Shown here piece after piece: positions 23,207 through 34,399 of a stretch of 64,000 nt of DNA. A model generated the notes under the pieces. It was not told where the DNA came from and did no database searches. It was given only the letters and a program-made list of their open reading frames with translations. Origin of the DNA: Osedax fenrisi (taxonomy: Eukaryota > Annelida > Polychaeta > Sabellida > Siboglinidae); the NCBI GenBank assembly GCA_964019155.1, contig OZ025243.1, positions 12,941,944-13,005,943 of the forward strand, written 5' to 3'. How positions within the stretch are numbered: the first letter of the stretch is position 1; every line of letters starts with the position of its first letter. The translations under genes and the position numbers were made by a program.

Positions 23207-23436
23207 CAATTATAATATATAATAATAAATATAATCAATATAATAAATCAGTATTTAATACTATATCTTATTATGATAATCCACAATTTATCATAAACGA
23301 TTTATATCACACAATATTTCACAATTATAATATATAATAATAAATATAATCAATATAATAAATCAGTATTTAATACTATATCTTCTTATGATAATCCACA
23401 ATTTATCATACACGATTTATATCACACAATATTTCA
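23207..23436. repeat. 115-bp tandem duplication in the retrotransposon leader
   Basis: 23207-23321 and 23322-23436 are near-identical (differences include CTTATTATG against CTTCTTATG and AAACG against ACACG). They lie between gag and the primer-binding site, in the 5' untranslated leader of the element. Confidence 0.85.
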
Positions 23437-23581
23437 CAATGGGTAATGTCCACTGCACAATATAATCATAGAACAAATAAACCTGTGGTCCCTATGATCC
23501 TATGACTGGCTCTTCTGTGTTACCGGGTACCGTGTGTACTTCCGGGTTTCTCGTATTACTCCTGAGCGATTGATTTCTTGG

Positions 23582-23599
23582 ATCCCGCCGCTGTCACCA
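23582..23599 (-). promoter_or_regulatory. Primer-binding site, probably tRNA-Leu
   Basis: On the element's strand TGGTGACAGCGGCGGGAT starts two bases after the 5' LTR. Its complement, ATCCCGCCGCTGTCACCA, ends in CCA and closely resembles the 3' end of metazoan tRNA-Leu of the ...CCACCGCTGCCACCA type. The tRNA identity is from memory of that family. Confidence 0.7.
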
Positions 23600-23601
23600 A
23601 A

Positions 23602-23923
23602 TGTAGCCTTGCCGGCTGGGTTCGCGATCCAAGAAGTAAATATAATTTACTTACTATGTTATCAATCGTGTTGTTTCTTAGATCTTATTTATTTTATGAT
23701 TATATTGGCATTGTTTTCATTACCCATGTGCACACGCATTTATACTATTCACCGTCACGCTCAGATACACATCATTTCACAATCACACTATTAAATATAT
23801 ATCATCACACTATTAAATACAAATCATTTCTCAATCACACTATTACATAATATTACATAACATCCATTTATACTTTCAATAATAATAACAATAACATAAC
23901 ATGTAACTAGTTACACGGTTACA
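23602..23923 (-). repeat. 5' LTR of Ty3-like retrotransposon
   Basis: 322 bp, two differences from the 3' LTR. On the element's strand it begins TGTAACCGTGTAACTAGTTACA, which contains a palindrome, and ends GGCTACA beside the primer-binding site. (TA)n follows outside. Confidence 0.9.
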
Positions 23924-24852
23924 TATATATATATATTATATTATATAGTGTATAATTAGATTATAATTATTTTATATAGTCTATAGGTCGATCGACATAT
24001 ATCAAATCTACTTTATTTATCAAGATTATGATTCATAATGATTCAAATATATACATTTAACCATGGTTATCATGATTAAATATGTTTAAATTTACATATT
24101 GCAATATCAAAGTGCTAACAAAACTAAATCCTATACTTCTTTGTTTATTATTTGATTAATCATATAGATTAATCATATAGAAATTTCGATATCATTAATC
24201 TATACAATATACTTAATTAACCGTGAAATGAAAAGTATTGGTATTGTTAATGGAAATGTTAAAACAATTAAATTCATATTTAAAAAATAGGAAATATTTA
24301 AATAAATAAATAATACACTATATACTATATATAGTATATAGATATTATATAATATGAATATCTGACTTACGGAATTACACATGGAATCGACCTATAGTAC
24401 TTATGGTATAGTATGAACCTATAGCTTCCTTACTTTTCTATATTACTTATATTGTATATGTATTTACAAATTCAACTATTAACTATCATCTTTATATTGA
24501 TAACATCCAATTGTATATATATATATTATTTTAAAGTTCTTACATTTCAAAATTAGTGCTCTTAATTATAAAAATGATTCATCTTAAATAATGTTATTTG
24601 ATTGATTAGTTATTGATGTATGTGTGGATATAATACATCTAACACTAAGTAAGTCAAGTAATACCACAATGTTATATATTAAATATGTACACATAGATTA
24701 GATATAATCATGTATACACATTCTGTTTAGTTATCGTACATTAATTCGTTATATATAATAATATAACAATAATAATAATATTTATTTATTGAAAACTTAT
24801 ATGTATATTGAATAAAATACAAATAGCCGATACAAATGGACCATTCAAAAAG

Positions 24853-24896
<44 letters not shown>

Positions 24897-24993
24897 CATA
24901 TCTATATATGACAGATGTAATGGTTGTATTAATTTGAATATTACAATTAATGCACATTAATAATAGAGTATTAAATACTGATGATTAACTAAC
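23924..24993. other. Intron sequence, A+T-rich, of the TMBIM-family gene
   Basis: The remainder of the 6.7-kb intron outside the retrotransposon, with (TA)n at about 24858-24894. Nothing else recognised. Confidence 0.5.
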
Positions 24994-25099
24994 CTTAGCT
25001 TGAATAGAGAACAGAGTTATATAAACGAAAACCACAAACGTGATAGCCATAGAAAAGTACAATGGTCTAGATATTGCAGAACTGTCGAGTAACATAGTA
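24994..25099 (-). CDS. TMBIM/Lifeguard-family protein, exon with ...FSIQAK
   Basis: 35 codons plus one leading base. They end in MAITFVVFVYITLFSIQAK, which matches the family's membrane segment I-T-x-V-V-x-x-x-V-T-x-F-S-F-Q-T-K immediately before F-D-F-T. The donor is GCTAAG/GTTAGT, a strong site, phase 0, and it joins in frame to the exon at 18249. The proposed acceptor is TTACATAAG/T, giving a phase-2 junction with an earlier exon; an alternative acceptor CTCGACAG lies 15 bases downstream. Earlier exons, with the N-terminal proline-rich region and membrane segments 1-3, must lie upstream on the minus strand. I could not identify them. Confidence 0.7.
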
Positions 25100-25299
25100 C
25101 TTATGTAAGCATGTTAATAATAATTAACATATAATATTAATTATATAATTATATTATTAATATCACTTATATATATATACATGAATTATGGTAGTAGATT
25201 ATAAATATAGTTAATAACATCATGTAGATATTTATTTCAGGAATTAATTAAAATGAAAGTTTATTAGTAGCTAAGATATATAGTTTTGCCATATTCTCA

Positions 25300-25376
<77 letters not shown>

Positions 25377-25505
25377 ATGTATGTGATTATGATATAATAT
25401 TCGAACTATAGATATCCACTGGTTACTATAAAACTGAGATTCAATACCTGTGTAGTATTTGTATATTAACATTAAATATATAAATATATTTAGTTAATAT
25501 GTAGT

Positions 25506-25558
<53 letters not shown>

Positions 25559-27013
25559 TATGAATTAAATGGTTACATTAATAAAGAATGGGGTTAAAGT
25601 TGCTAATAATAATGCATGTTTTAATATTATAATTTTCATATTAGTAATTAAATTCGTAAAATACAAAGCATACAATAAAGGATAATATTTAAATATATTG
25701 TAATTTAAATATTTCGTTATTAATGTATTTAAATATTACAATTACTATAATATATAGACTATATTATACTATATTTAATATATTCTATGTATTATCTATA
25801 CACATATTACATGTACCTGAGGCTATAAATGCCCACTCACTATATATTGGCAACAATTTGTACTATCTATGATCATTGTTATTCATACTGATGTATCATT
25901 AAGAAATGCTAGGATATTCTTATAGGATCCTACGAATCTTTCAGGTTTTTAACAAAATTTAAGATTATAACTTTATAATAAATCTTTGTTAATTGTCATA
26001 TAAATAATATAAATACCCTGTTCAATGTGTGCATATGTAACACCTGTATTGACATGTATTAGGAATAATCATTACTTCATCAGACATATTTAACTCCTTC
26101 TAATTTATTGAATTGATAACATTCTTCTTTCAAACATAACTTGCTCACGCATAAGTATACTGCAGTAAGTATACGTATAATGCATAAGCATAAGTATAAT
26201 GCAGCCATGGCTCTTCTTAGTAGTATTATTATATACAAATTCGTAATAATACGTATCATAGTTAAACCTAAGTACTTTCCTATTCTTCTTACCGTATAAG
26301 ATCTCTAATTAGGGATGAACCTACGAATTATAAACTCGCTATTTCGTATTAGGTCCTAGGTCCTACGTGCCCTTCACTACTGCATTTCTCTCCGAGCCTC
26401 GAGCTATATTCAAGCCGCATACACTACCACCCCCTCCTAAGAAATATATACTTGCTAAGATTTAATTGCAAATATTCTAAATAACTGTTCATCTGAAGTA
26501 TAACTTCTATTTTAGTGTTTAACCCTAGCACCACTATTATTAACATACGTAACTATGTCCTACTTATAGCTAGCATATATCACGAATACACCTTACATTG
26601 CTACTATTTCTCCGACTATGTTACCACCCATCCCCTCTCAATGTTATCAGTTTATAAACTCAGTATTATATTTAATCGGTGGAAACAAAAGAACATGTCT
26701 AAGTTTATGTTTGAAGATATTTAGAAGATGAAAGTAACAGAATAGTTTTTATTTATATTTATTTTATTATAAATAACAACATAAACTTCTAATAAATTAG
26801 TTATTAGTTTTAACTTCTTATTTTGTAAATTTTGTATTATTATTTATTTATTTAAATAACATATGTGTATTAATTAATTATTTATATTATATAAGTACAA
26901 TTAATATTATTCATTCATTAATTCATATCATATCCTATTTACGACAATACATTCATCATGTGTTTTATTGTAAAAAAAAATTCATAATAATTCATGAATT
27001 CATGTAGGGTAAT
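25100..27013. other. A+T-rich non-coding DNA
   Basis: (TA)n arrays lie at about 25303-25368 and 25508-25552. Slightly G+C-richer, pyrimidine-rich patches at 26160-26440 and 26510-26650 have no sustained frame. Missing upstream exons of the TMBIM-family gene may lie here, but none is evident. Confidence 0.4.
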
Positions 27014-27270
27014 TGTTAAACTCATAGCCTAAACCATATTATTAATCGCTTCAACTTGTTCCCTATAGGTGTGTATACAATTACATTCATATTATCAGCG
27101 TAAGTCACTCTCTCTCTTTTATTACACTGCACTAAATAATATACCTTATTCATTAAACTAACGAACTTTAAATCTGATACCACAATTGCGATGTTCGACC
27201 GAACTTGCGAATAATCGATAATAATCGCGGTTTTTAATTTATAAAATCTATTCGATATTTAGTGTATGTA
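27014..27270 (-). pseudogene. Possible LINE reverse-transcriptase fragment
   Basis: About 80 codons are open between stops on the minus strand. They contain VTYADNMNVIVYTP followed by KLKRLIIWF, which resembles the Y/F-A-D-D catalytic box of non-LTR reverse transcriptases and the helix after it, with the second aspartate replaced by asparagine. No other RT motif is recognisable around it. Confidence 0.3.
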
Positions 27271-27412
27271 TATGTGAAATATAAGTGAACTAAAACTAAC
27301 GTATAAAGATAATGTTAGTATATTTCCGGAATATTTTTTCATTGTACCAAAAGCTAGCATGAAATACAAACATATACTAGAAATACTGTATAAATGTAAA
27401 TATAAATATAAA

Positions 27413-27478
<66 letters not shown>

Positions 27479-28985
27479 AACCAAATACATATCATCCAAT
27501 ACATGTTCTTCATAAATGAATGTAATACCTGTCTATAAGTTTTAATTATTATTATTATTATTTTATAACTAAATATGAATCCATATACAATTATATTTTA
27601 TGTAATATGTATGTATTTAATTATACAACATGTATTATAACTTAAAGGAAAGTTACTTTATTTTGTTAACAATTATTTTACTTTAAATATTAAAATATAA
27701 TTTATTACAATTATTATAAATTATTATATATTCATTATAATGTAAGTGTATTAATATTTGTTCACTATAAATATACTCATGTACAATTTATAATACACAT
27801 TATTATATTATAGTACACACACAACTTTATATCTTTTATCTTGGTATTTTGTTCACAGTGTATGGTATTAGGAAGGTTTCAACGTTTGAAACGTTCGATA
27901 TATATATATCATTTTTTTAAATCATATTGTGTGGATTTTATTATAATACTATCAAATAAATATATACATATATATTTTAAATGGTATCCATATAATCTAT
28001 ATAGTATTTATAAACTCATAAATTGTTAGCTAACAGTTCAAACGTTAACGCATTACTAACATAATAAATTGTGAAAACACAATACTGATATGATTTTAAA
28101 ATATTGTGTGTAATATATATGATACAATAATACATAGTGTAGGAATAGGTATGTTATACCCTATGTTTATAATAAATAAATAAGGCAATTATAATTAGTA
28201 ATGAACGAAATAGTATACATCATTTTAAAATACATTCTTTTATTAATATGCAAAAGTAAAATAATGTTTGAAATAAAATGAAACGAACGGCTAGCGTACC
28301 CATCATTGTCTCCCTCGTGCATTGTTCACGATTATTAAGGGGGTATTATAAAGGGGGTATTATTAAGGGTGGGTATTCATCTCCGTACGATCACATGTAC
28401 ATTAGGCAAATACAGAATTGTTGTGTCACCTACACCATATATAAAGAAAGAAATAAACACATATTACAAAACAATGTTTACTTATTTATAGAGATAATTA
28501 AGATACGATATACACAAGAAATTATATATAACTCTTTATACAATATTTTCTAATTAACAACAAATATTTGTACATTATTAAATGAAAATTGTGAAGGTTA
28601 ACATCCAATTTAAGAATAATAATATTAATGTAATATCAATATTAGGTTATAGCCATATATGGTTATATATATATATAGATTTTTCAAAAGGTTATTTTAT
28701 TACTGGTTATATATAAAAAATACCATATAAATATATAACATATATAAACAAAATATATAAATGTGATAACCGTAAGACAAAACGACACGATATAAGAAAC
28801 AAGAAATAAACGGAGATGTAAAATAAAAATTAAATATTGGATTATACGAGTCATATAAATGTTAAATTATATCTATGTATACTTATATCTAATACAATAC
28901 ATAGTTTAATGCACATCTTTCGTAGTGTTATTATTATCAATACATTTGGTATCATATTGCATATATGTATCTAACTACCTATATT

Positions 28986-29037
<52 letters not shown>
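27271..29037. other. A+T-rich non-coding DNA with long (TA)n arrays
   Basis: (TA)n lies at about 27414-27474 and 28988-29037. A G+C-richer patch at 28270-28400 contains a short tandem repeat (GGGGGTATTAT-like units near 28338). No supportable gene. Confidence 0.45.
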
Positions 29038-29041
<4 letters not shown>

Positions 29042-29340
29042 ATTATTGTTAGTGTTATTGTTATTTTGGTGGAGTTCTTTCATCCCATCCAGTAACTTAG
29101 ATGAAGTTTTCACGTATAACCATATGGGATCATATAACCATTATGGATCTAATGTACCCTCGAAGCCACTATCATGTTAAGGCATCCATGTGTTTAATGA
29201 TACCATAATATTCATGTATACACAATTATATAAGATCACTTCTAAATATTATTTTAAGACTTATTTTAATGGTGTATGAGGCTCGAACCCACGTCCTACT
29301 GCTTGTGTGTCTGATGCATTAGCCAACTGAGCCACATGAC
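29038..29340 (-). mobile_element. tRNA-derived SINE, copy 2
   Basis: Same family as 1697-1998. The tail of TTATTG/TTGTTA units lies on the left, the body is TTGGTGGAGTTCTTTCATCCC, and the tRNA-like head is on the right (box B-like GGGTTCGAGCC, box A-like GGCTCAGTTGG on the minus strand). It is diverged and inserted beside a (TA)n array. Confidence 0.78.
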
Positions 29341-29358
29341 ATTTATATATATAGATAT

Positions 29359-29398
<40 letters not shown>

Positions 29399-29572
29399 AT
29401 ACTAACATATTTATTAATATTTGAAAAATTATAATAGTACAAGAAATAGTTACAAATAAATAAAAATACACCTGTATTGTAAAATCTATTTAAAAATATT
29501 ATTTCATTAACCTTTGATTAACTTTAATTCATTATGAATCAAATGTGTATAGGTGTGTATATGTGTGTATAT

Positions 29573-30249
29573 TAATGCTGTAAATGAACTCACTTTTTGA
29601 AGTATCGAACTTGTTCGAATAACATTTTTGAAGTATCGATACTTGTATATGAATTACGCAAATCATATGGATAGAACCGTGCATTAGGGTAAATTTTGTC
29701 TACCCGAGACTTATACTCTACCAACAAAAAATGAACTAATACTATTACGTAATGGGCTCAAACCAAATTGAGATTATTACTAAATATAATCGAGCAAAAC
29801 GATGCTTTTTATGTTAAATTTTAATCATAATTTGTATATATTTATTATAGATATAAATAGTAATCTATATATCTCTTACATAATCTATATATAAATAAAT
29901 GTTATTATTTTCATAGGTGACTAATTTATGTTTATATTATTTTTAGTTTTTTAATATATAATATCTGCATCAATGCTTTGGATAATATAGACAGAAACTC
30001 TACCGATGATTTGGATAACTGAGTCTGAGAATGCACCTTTACTTTGGGTACCTTAAATTTATCATGTTATCAAATATATGATCTCACATTCGATAATTGC
30101 TTAAAAAGTTATAATTACGAAAGTTTGATACTTGAATTCAAAGTTCGAAGTTCGAAAGCCATAATTTCAAAATTTGTAAAGTTCGAAGTATCAACAATTC
30201 GATACCATTCAATACTAGTTCGAACTGTCCGAGTTTATTTACAGCACTA
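29573..30249. mobile_element. hAT-like non-autonomous transposon, 8-bp target duplication
   Basis: The inverted ends are TAATGCTGTAAATGAACTC on the left and, reversed, TAGTGCTGTAAATAAACTC on the right. The flanks GTGTATAT (29565-29572) and GTGTATAT (30250-30257) are identical, an 8-bp target duplication. End sequence, duplication length and the lack of a transposase frame suit a deletion derivative of the hAT superfamily. Inside, GTTCGAA/TATCGAA-type motifs recur near both ends (29606-29645 and 30139-30225), possibly transposase-binding sites. Confidence 0.82.
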
Positions 30250-30257
30250 GTGTATAT

Positions 30258-30668
30258 GTATGCGTATGTAAATGTGAATACTGGTGTGTGTGTATGTAAG
30301 TGTAGGTTTTATATAATATACCATTACTATAAATTTATTTCTGTTTTGATGAGCATTTTTCCGTTTGAAAGAATCAAAACATTCCTCTGTATAAATACAA
30401 GGCAAAGTACCACGACCTCTTGCATCCACTAAGCATATTATGAAAATGATATTATTAATACAAATTAATATAATGATAATGTATATATATACATATATTA
30501 ATAGTATATTAATAATAATGATGATTGAAGATACTATGAGATAAATCCGGTACAAATTCATGTTTATTTATATTCTAATTTTTTTTTTAAGTTATTATTA
30601 GTTTATTGAGTACAAATAAAGATTATTTGTATTGACAATAATATTGCAATACTATTTCGATGAGCTAT

Positions 30669-30699
<31 letters not shown>

Positions 30700-30784
30700 T
30701 ATTACTTAAAATGTAAAAAGCAAGTAAAGAGTGTGATTTACTTTTGAAGTATTATTCAATAATTTCAAGAACTGATAAATCTGC
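30258..30784. other. Non-coding DNA with a small open minus-strand patch
   Basis: At about 30325-30435 the minus strand stays open and is less A+T-rich, with a Cys/Phe/His-containing stretch (TLPCIYTEECFDSFKRK). It loosely resembles part of a zinc finger but lacks a complete motif. It could be a decayed exon or transposon piece. Confidence 0.3.
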
Positions 30785-31300
30785 TGGCTAATATTGCTAC
30801 TAGATACGGTGTATAGATTAGTTCAGAAAAAGTAAGGTAATGGTGAATAGTAATGATACTTCAATACATGCAAACATCACTCTTTATGGGAACAAACTAG
30901 ATGAAGAAAATAAGTTATTCTACCTAGGCGTAACCCTCTAAAAAGATGGATCTTGCGAAACAGAACTTAAGATAAGATTAGCTCTTTCAACATCGGCTAT
31001 GATACGCCTTTATACAATATGGAATAGCAAACATATCATCTTTAAGTTAAAGTATAATTTGTACCGCTTACTTGTATTATCATTACTAACATATATTTAC
31101 TAGACATAGACGATTAATTCACTTATGTATAACAAAATCCAAGCATTCAAAAACAAGTCTTACAGGAAACTACTCGATATAAACTATCAGGAAAGAAAGT
31201 CCATTGAATATGTAAAGCACAATATTATTTCCATTAATAAACTACGAACATCTCCTACAAAAATAGTTTGTACACACATCCATACATAACCCTTACGATT
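30785..31300 (+). pseudogene. Degenerate LINE fragment (RT C-terminal region)
   Basis: With several frameshifts and stops, the plus strand encodes the region downstream of the RT catalytic centre: LFYLGVTL, ELKIRLALSTSAMIRL, IWNSKHIIFKLKYNLYR, KIQAFKNKSYRKLLDINY. These match the equivalent region of the LINE at 10650-13978, for example its ELRIRLATATSAMVKLGIIW and RRLLCITYR. It is an old, 5'-truncated insertion of the same or a close family. Confidence 0.7.
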
Positions 31301-31594
31301 TCCGAGTTACGGGATTAAAAGTAAAATTAAGTCAATTATTACTATAGGAAAAACATAAATATATTAATATTAATTATATTAGTAATTATTTAACTACTCT
31401 GTATAGATGTATAACTATATATAATTACGATTCAATTGACTATTTATTTAACGCGTATGAATATTCTATTTTATGAAGCATATATATATAAATATATATA
31501 TACATATATACATTTGTATTTAGTAATATACTATACTTACTAACATAAAATCTGATAATTTAATAATATAATATTTTATATGATATATTTTTTC

Positions 31595-32032
31595 CTAACC
31601 TTCTTTTAAATTAAAATTATCCCCGAATACACCATCATTAACGGTATCATATATAGATTTACGTACGTGCTTGTTCAACAGCCACATCTTTTCATTCAAT
31701 TTATCTTTTTCTGGTGTAGATTCGTCAATATGTATTCTATTATTTGTACTACGTTTAGATTTTCTTTCCTTTTTAACATTATTATCGTCTGTAATATATT
31801 TATTTTTACCGGTTGGTAATATATTCTCATTGTTATTACGGATTTTTAACGATAGGGGGTTCTTATTGTTAGTGCTATTTGTATTGTTATTATAATTCGA
31901 TCTATAATTCTCAACAACAGATTTCCTAATATCGCTATGTGTTATTGCGTAATCTACTGTCGTAACGTGAACTTTAGCCTCGATATTGGGATATTTCCGG
32001 GAACTAGCCACGTCCCCTGCGTCTAGGGGCAT
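31595..32032 (-). CDS. Hypothetical Asn/Lys-rich protein or exon
   Basis: 145 codons from an ATG (MPLDAGDVASSRKYPNIEAK), with higher G+C at its 5' end. The middle is asparagine- and serine-rich (about residues 43-75). The last third is charged and possibly helical (KDKLNEKMWLLNKHVRKSIYD), ending in FNLKEG. I recognise no domain. The stop lies inside GAAGGTTAGG, a good match to the GTTAG donors of the neighbouring TMBIM-family gene, so translation may continue into another exon. Several AG sites near the ATG could be acceptors. It lies upstream of the TMBIM exons on the same strand, but nothing shows that it belongs to that gene. Confidence 0.45.
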   Translation of the reverse strand: MPLDAGDVASSRKYPNIEAKVHVTTVDYAITHSDIRKSVVENYRSNYNNNTNSTNNKNPLSLKIRNNNENILPTGKNKYITDDNNVKKERKSKRSTNNRIHIDESTPEKDKLNEKMWLLNKHVRKSIYDTVNDGVFGDNFNLKEG

Positions 32033-32040
32033 GTCTAGGA

Positions 32041-33439
32041 CACGTCACGTGCGTGGATGATGAATCACCTCGTTATGTAATCGTCTGTGAAGAGCCATCC
32101 ATCAGTATACATGGCGTAGGTGACGAGTTATTTAATAATGCATATAGCTATTATGTAATATCACACGTCGATTTGCTGGACAATCGATATTTTGAAGAAA
32201 GAGTCTAGAATTATTACTATTAATTGTTTATATTTAAAACGGCGTAATAACCTAATAACTTTAATTATGTGTAATTAAATAAAAGTTAATTAACGTAAAC
32301 AACATAATACTTTATATTTCAATAATATCCATTTAATTACGTAATGCTAATATAAATGGATAATACCAAATATAATGATAACTTTATTTCTATATCTTAA
32401 ACATTAATATTACATAATATATTATGTAATATAGATATATCTATGTAAACATGTGTGATCGCAAAGTTAACATTATCGTAACTACGCTCATAACAATTCT
32501 AATATTTCAAATTAAATAATTTTATTTCGGTAAACTATAATTTAATATAAAGGTAGTTATATCTATATGGTAATTATTTTATTATTACTTAAATCTATAT
32601 TTTAAGGTTTTAGCATGACAACTTTGATAAGAATACATTCGAATATCAACATATTGTGAAGTTAATATTTGCAATTTAATATATACGCTGTCGGTCTTTC
32701 TCGGATTGTGGATTTTATGTTGTAATACGGATAGACGGGGGGAGAACTTTCACAAATATATGGGACTGATATTGCAAAGTGTACGTATTAGTAGTAAATG
32801 TAGGGCATGTGGCTTAATTATATGTTGGGAGAGACATAGTGATTACTGTTGGAATGGAGATATTTGAGTGAGGGAGGATTTGGGTATAATGAATAAACAC
32901 TTAATAAACACTTAATAAACACAGCATTAATGTTATGAATAACATGGACATATATGAGTGGGAGTTTGTATAAAGGATGATATTACCGTATTAGTCTAAA
33001 GTATGGATAGAGGCAGATGCATTCTTGTTAATAAGTGGCCGCGGGTTTAGTTAAGAGACTAACGATGTAGTGCGTAACCACTTACTGTTTTGTTAACTAT
33101 TGGACCAAGATTTTTAAAATGGGTTGAATATATCCATTTATGTTGATACGTGAGATATTACTTTGGAGTAGAAGGTTAAGGTATAACTTTCGGGTTTAAT
33201 TTAATTAAATATTGGTGAGTTAGTGATGAGGCAATTGTTAATGGTAGTGGTAGTAGAAGAGATAATGTTATGTGCAAAGTTATGTTTTGTTTGTCTTACA
33301 TTAAGTTACACGGGTCGTAAGTATGGAAATTGACTGTTGAATACGATATGAGGCGTGGTAGGAGAGTAAGGTAGATATTAAAAAGTATTAATATAATAAC
33401 AAAGCTTAGGTGAACACCGTATACTATATACACACTCAC

Positions 33440-33485
<46 letters not shown>

Positions 33486-33559
33486 CCTTACAGGATCGGA
33501 ATAGTGAAAATGATAAACGACAGATATGATTGGAAAAAACGAGTATTTGAAGTGAAGCG
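32041..33559. other. Non-coding DNA; purine-rich plus strand at 32690-33400
   Basis: A+T-rich at first. From about 32690 to 33400 the plus strand becomes G-rich and C-poor, without open frames. A (TA)n array lies at 33437-33482. I see no gene. Confidence 0.45.
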
Positions 33560-34385
33560 TCTGAAAAGATGACCAAAGTAAAAGTAAGTAACGGATCGGG
33601 ATAGTTTCCCGAGCACTTTCAACAATTTTCTTCCATGTCATACTGTCTTTCATTGCTATATATAGTTCTTTAATCATCAGTCCCGTATCATCACATAGCT
33701 GTTATACATTTTTATCGGTCGTACAGGTTTTGTTGTTCCATGGTTCGGTGTCCACAACAAAACATCTTTTACGATTTCTTCTTCACTTTGATAACAATGG
33801 CCTGCTAAACGTGTTCTTCGTATACGTCGTATACTTGTTACTGATGGAATATTTCCGTAGAGACGACTCTTCATTGGATGCTCTCTTTCCATGATATATT
33901 TAATATGGCCTCAACATTCTTTTATAAATTCCATCTAGATTTTATCGTATTTATTAGTTAGGGTCCAAGCTATATAATAAACTGATTCTACCACAACTCT
34001 GAAAAAGTTCCTCTTTAAATTTGTATTGAGTTGTGATTTCCATATGGATCATAATTTGTCTAGAATACCCATGATTTAGAAATTATTATTTTAATATCTT
34101 TATCTGTTGATTCTATATATCTTTTGATCTATAGATTTTACGGTTGTATTCGAGTTTATGTTAAAATGTTATATCTTTTTAGCATTTAATTTGAGACCAA
34201 CTGTTTTTCCACTTTCTAAGACATTCAGTAGTATTGATGACATATTCTCATTGTGCTGTGAGGCTGGTTATGATCTTTATAGCCAACCTCCTAATTATGG
34301 TCGTGGGGGAGGCATTGGAATCTCACTTTATATGGACTTACCAACGCCTTCCATTTCTTCTTTTAATTGATCTTATAGTGATTGA
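33560..34385 (-). pseudogene. Degenerate 5'-truncated LINE
   Basis: Conceptual translation on the minus strand shows GKTVGLKLNAKK (about 34190), then after breaks RLYGNIPSVTSIRRIRRTRLAGHCY, EEIVKDVLLWTPNHGTTKP and a final TWKKIVE. These are hallmarks of the C-terminal half of a well-known invertebrate LINE polyprotein type, distinct from the 10.65-kb element. The frame is broken between 33893 and 34190. It abuts another LINE on the opposite strand. Confidence 0.72.
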
Positions 34386-34399
34386 TTTTCTGCACGTTT

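Larger units (their letters stand above)
18371..23923 (-). mobile_element. Ty3/gypsy-type LTR retrotransposon, structurally complete
   Basis: 5553 bp comprising LTR, primer-binding site, gag, pol, polypurine tract and LTR, in that order on the minus strand. The domain order protease, RT, RNase H, integrase defines the Ty3/gypsy group. No envelope frame lies between integrase and the 3' LTR. With only two differences between its 322-bp LTRs and both frames intact, it is by far the youngest-looking element here. It sits in an intron of the TMBIM-family gene in the sense direction, next to (TA)n. Confidence 0.92.

Noticed and set aside
25248..25472. Open frames made of Tyr-Ile repeats (also near 27259, 28965, 39205, 50123 and 53720)
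   Set aside because: They are translations of (TA)n microsatellites.
28278..28553. 91-codon plus-strand frame
   Set aside because: Partly a short tandem repeat and A+T-rich tail; no family resemblance and no coding-like continuity.
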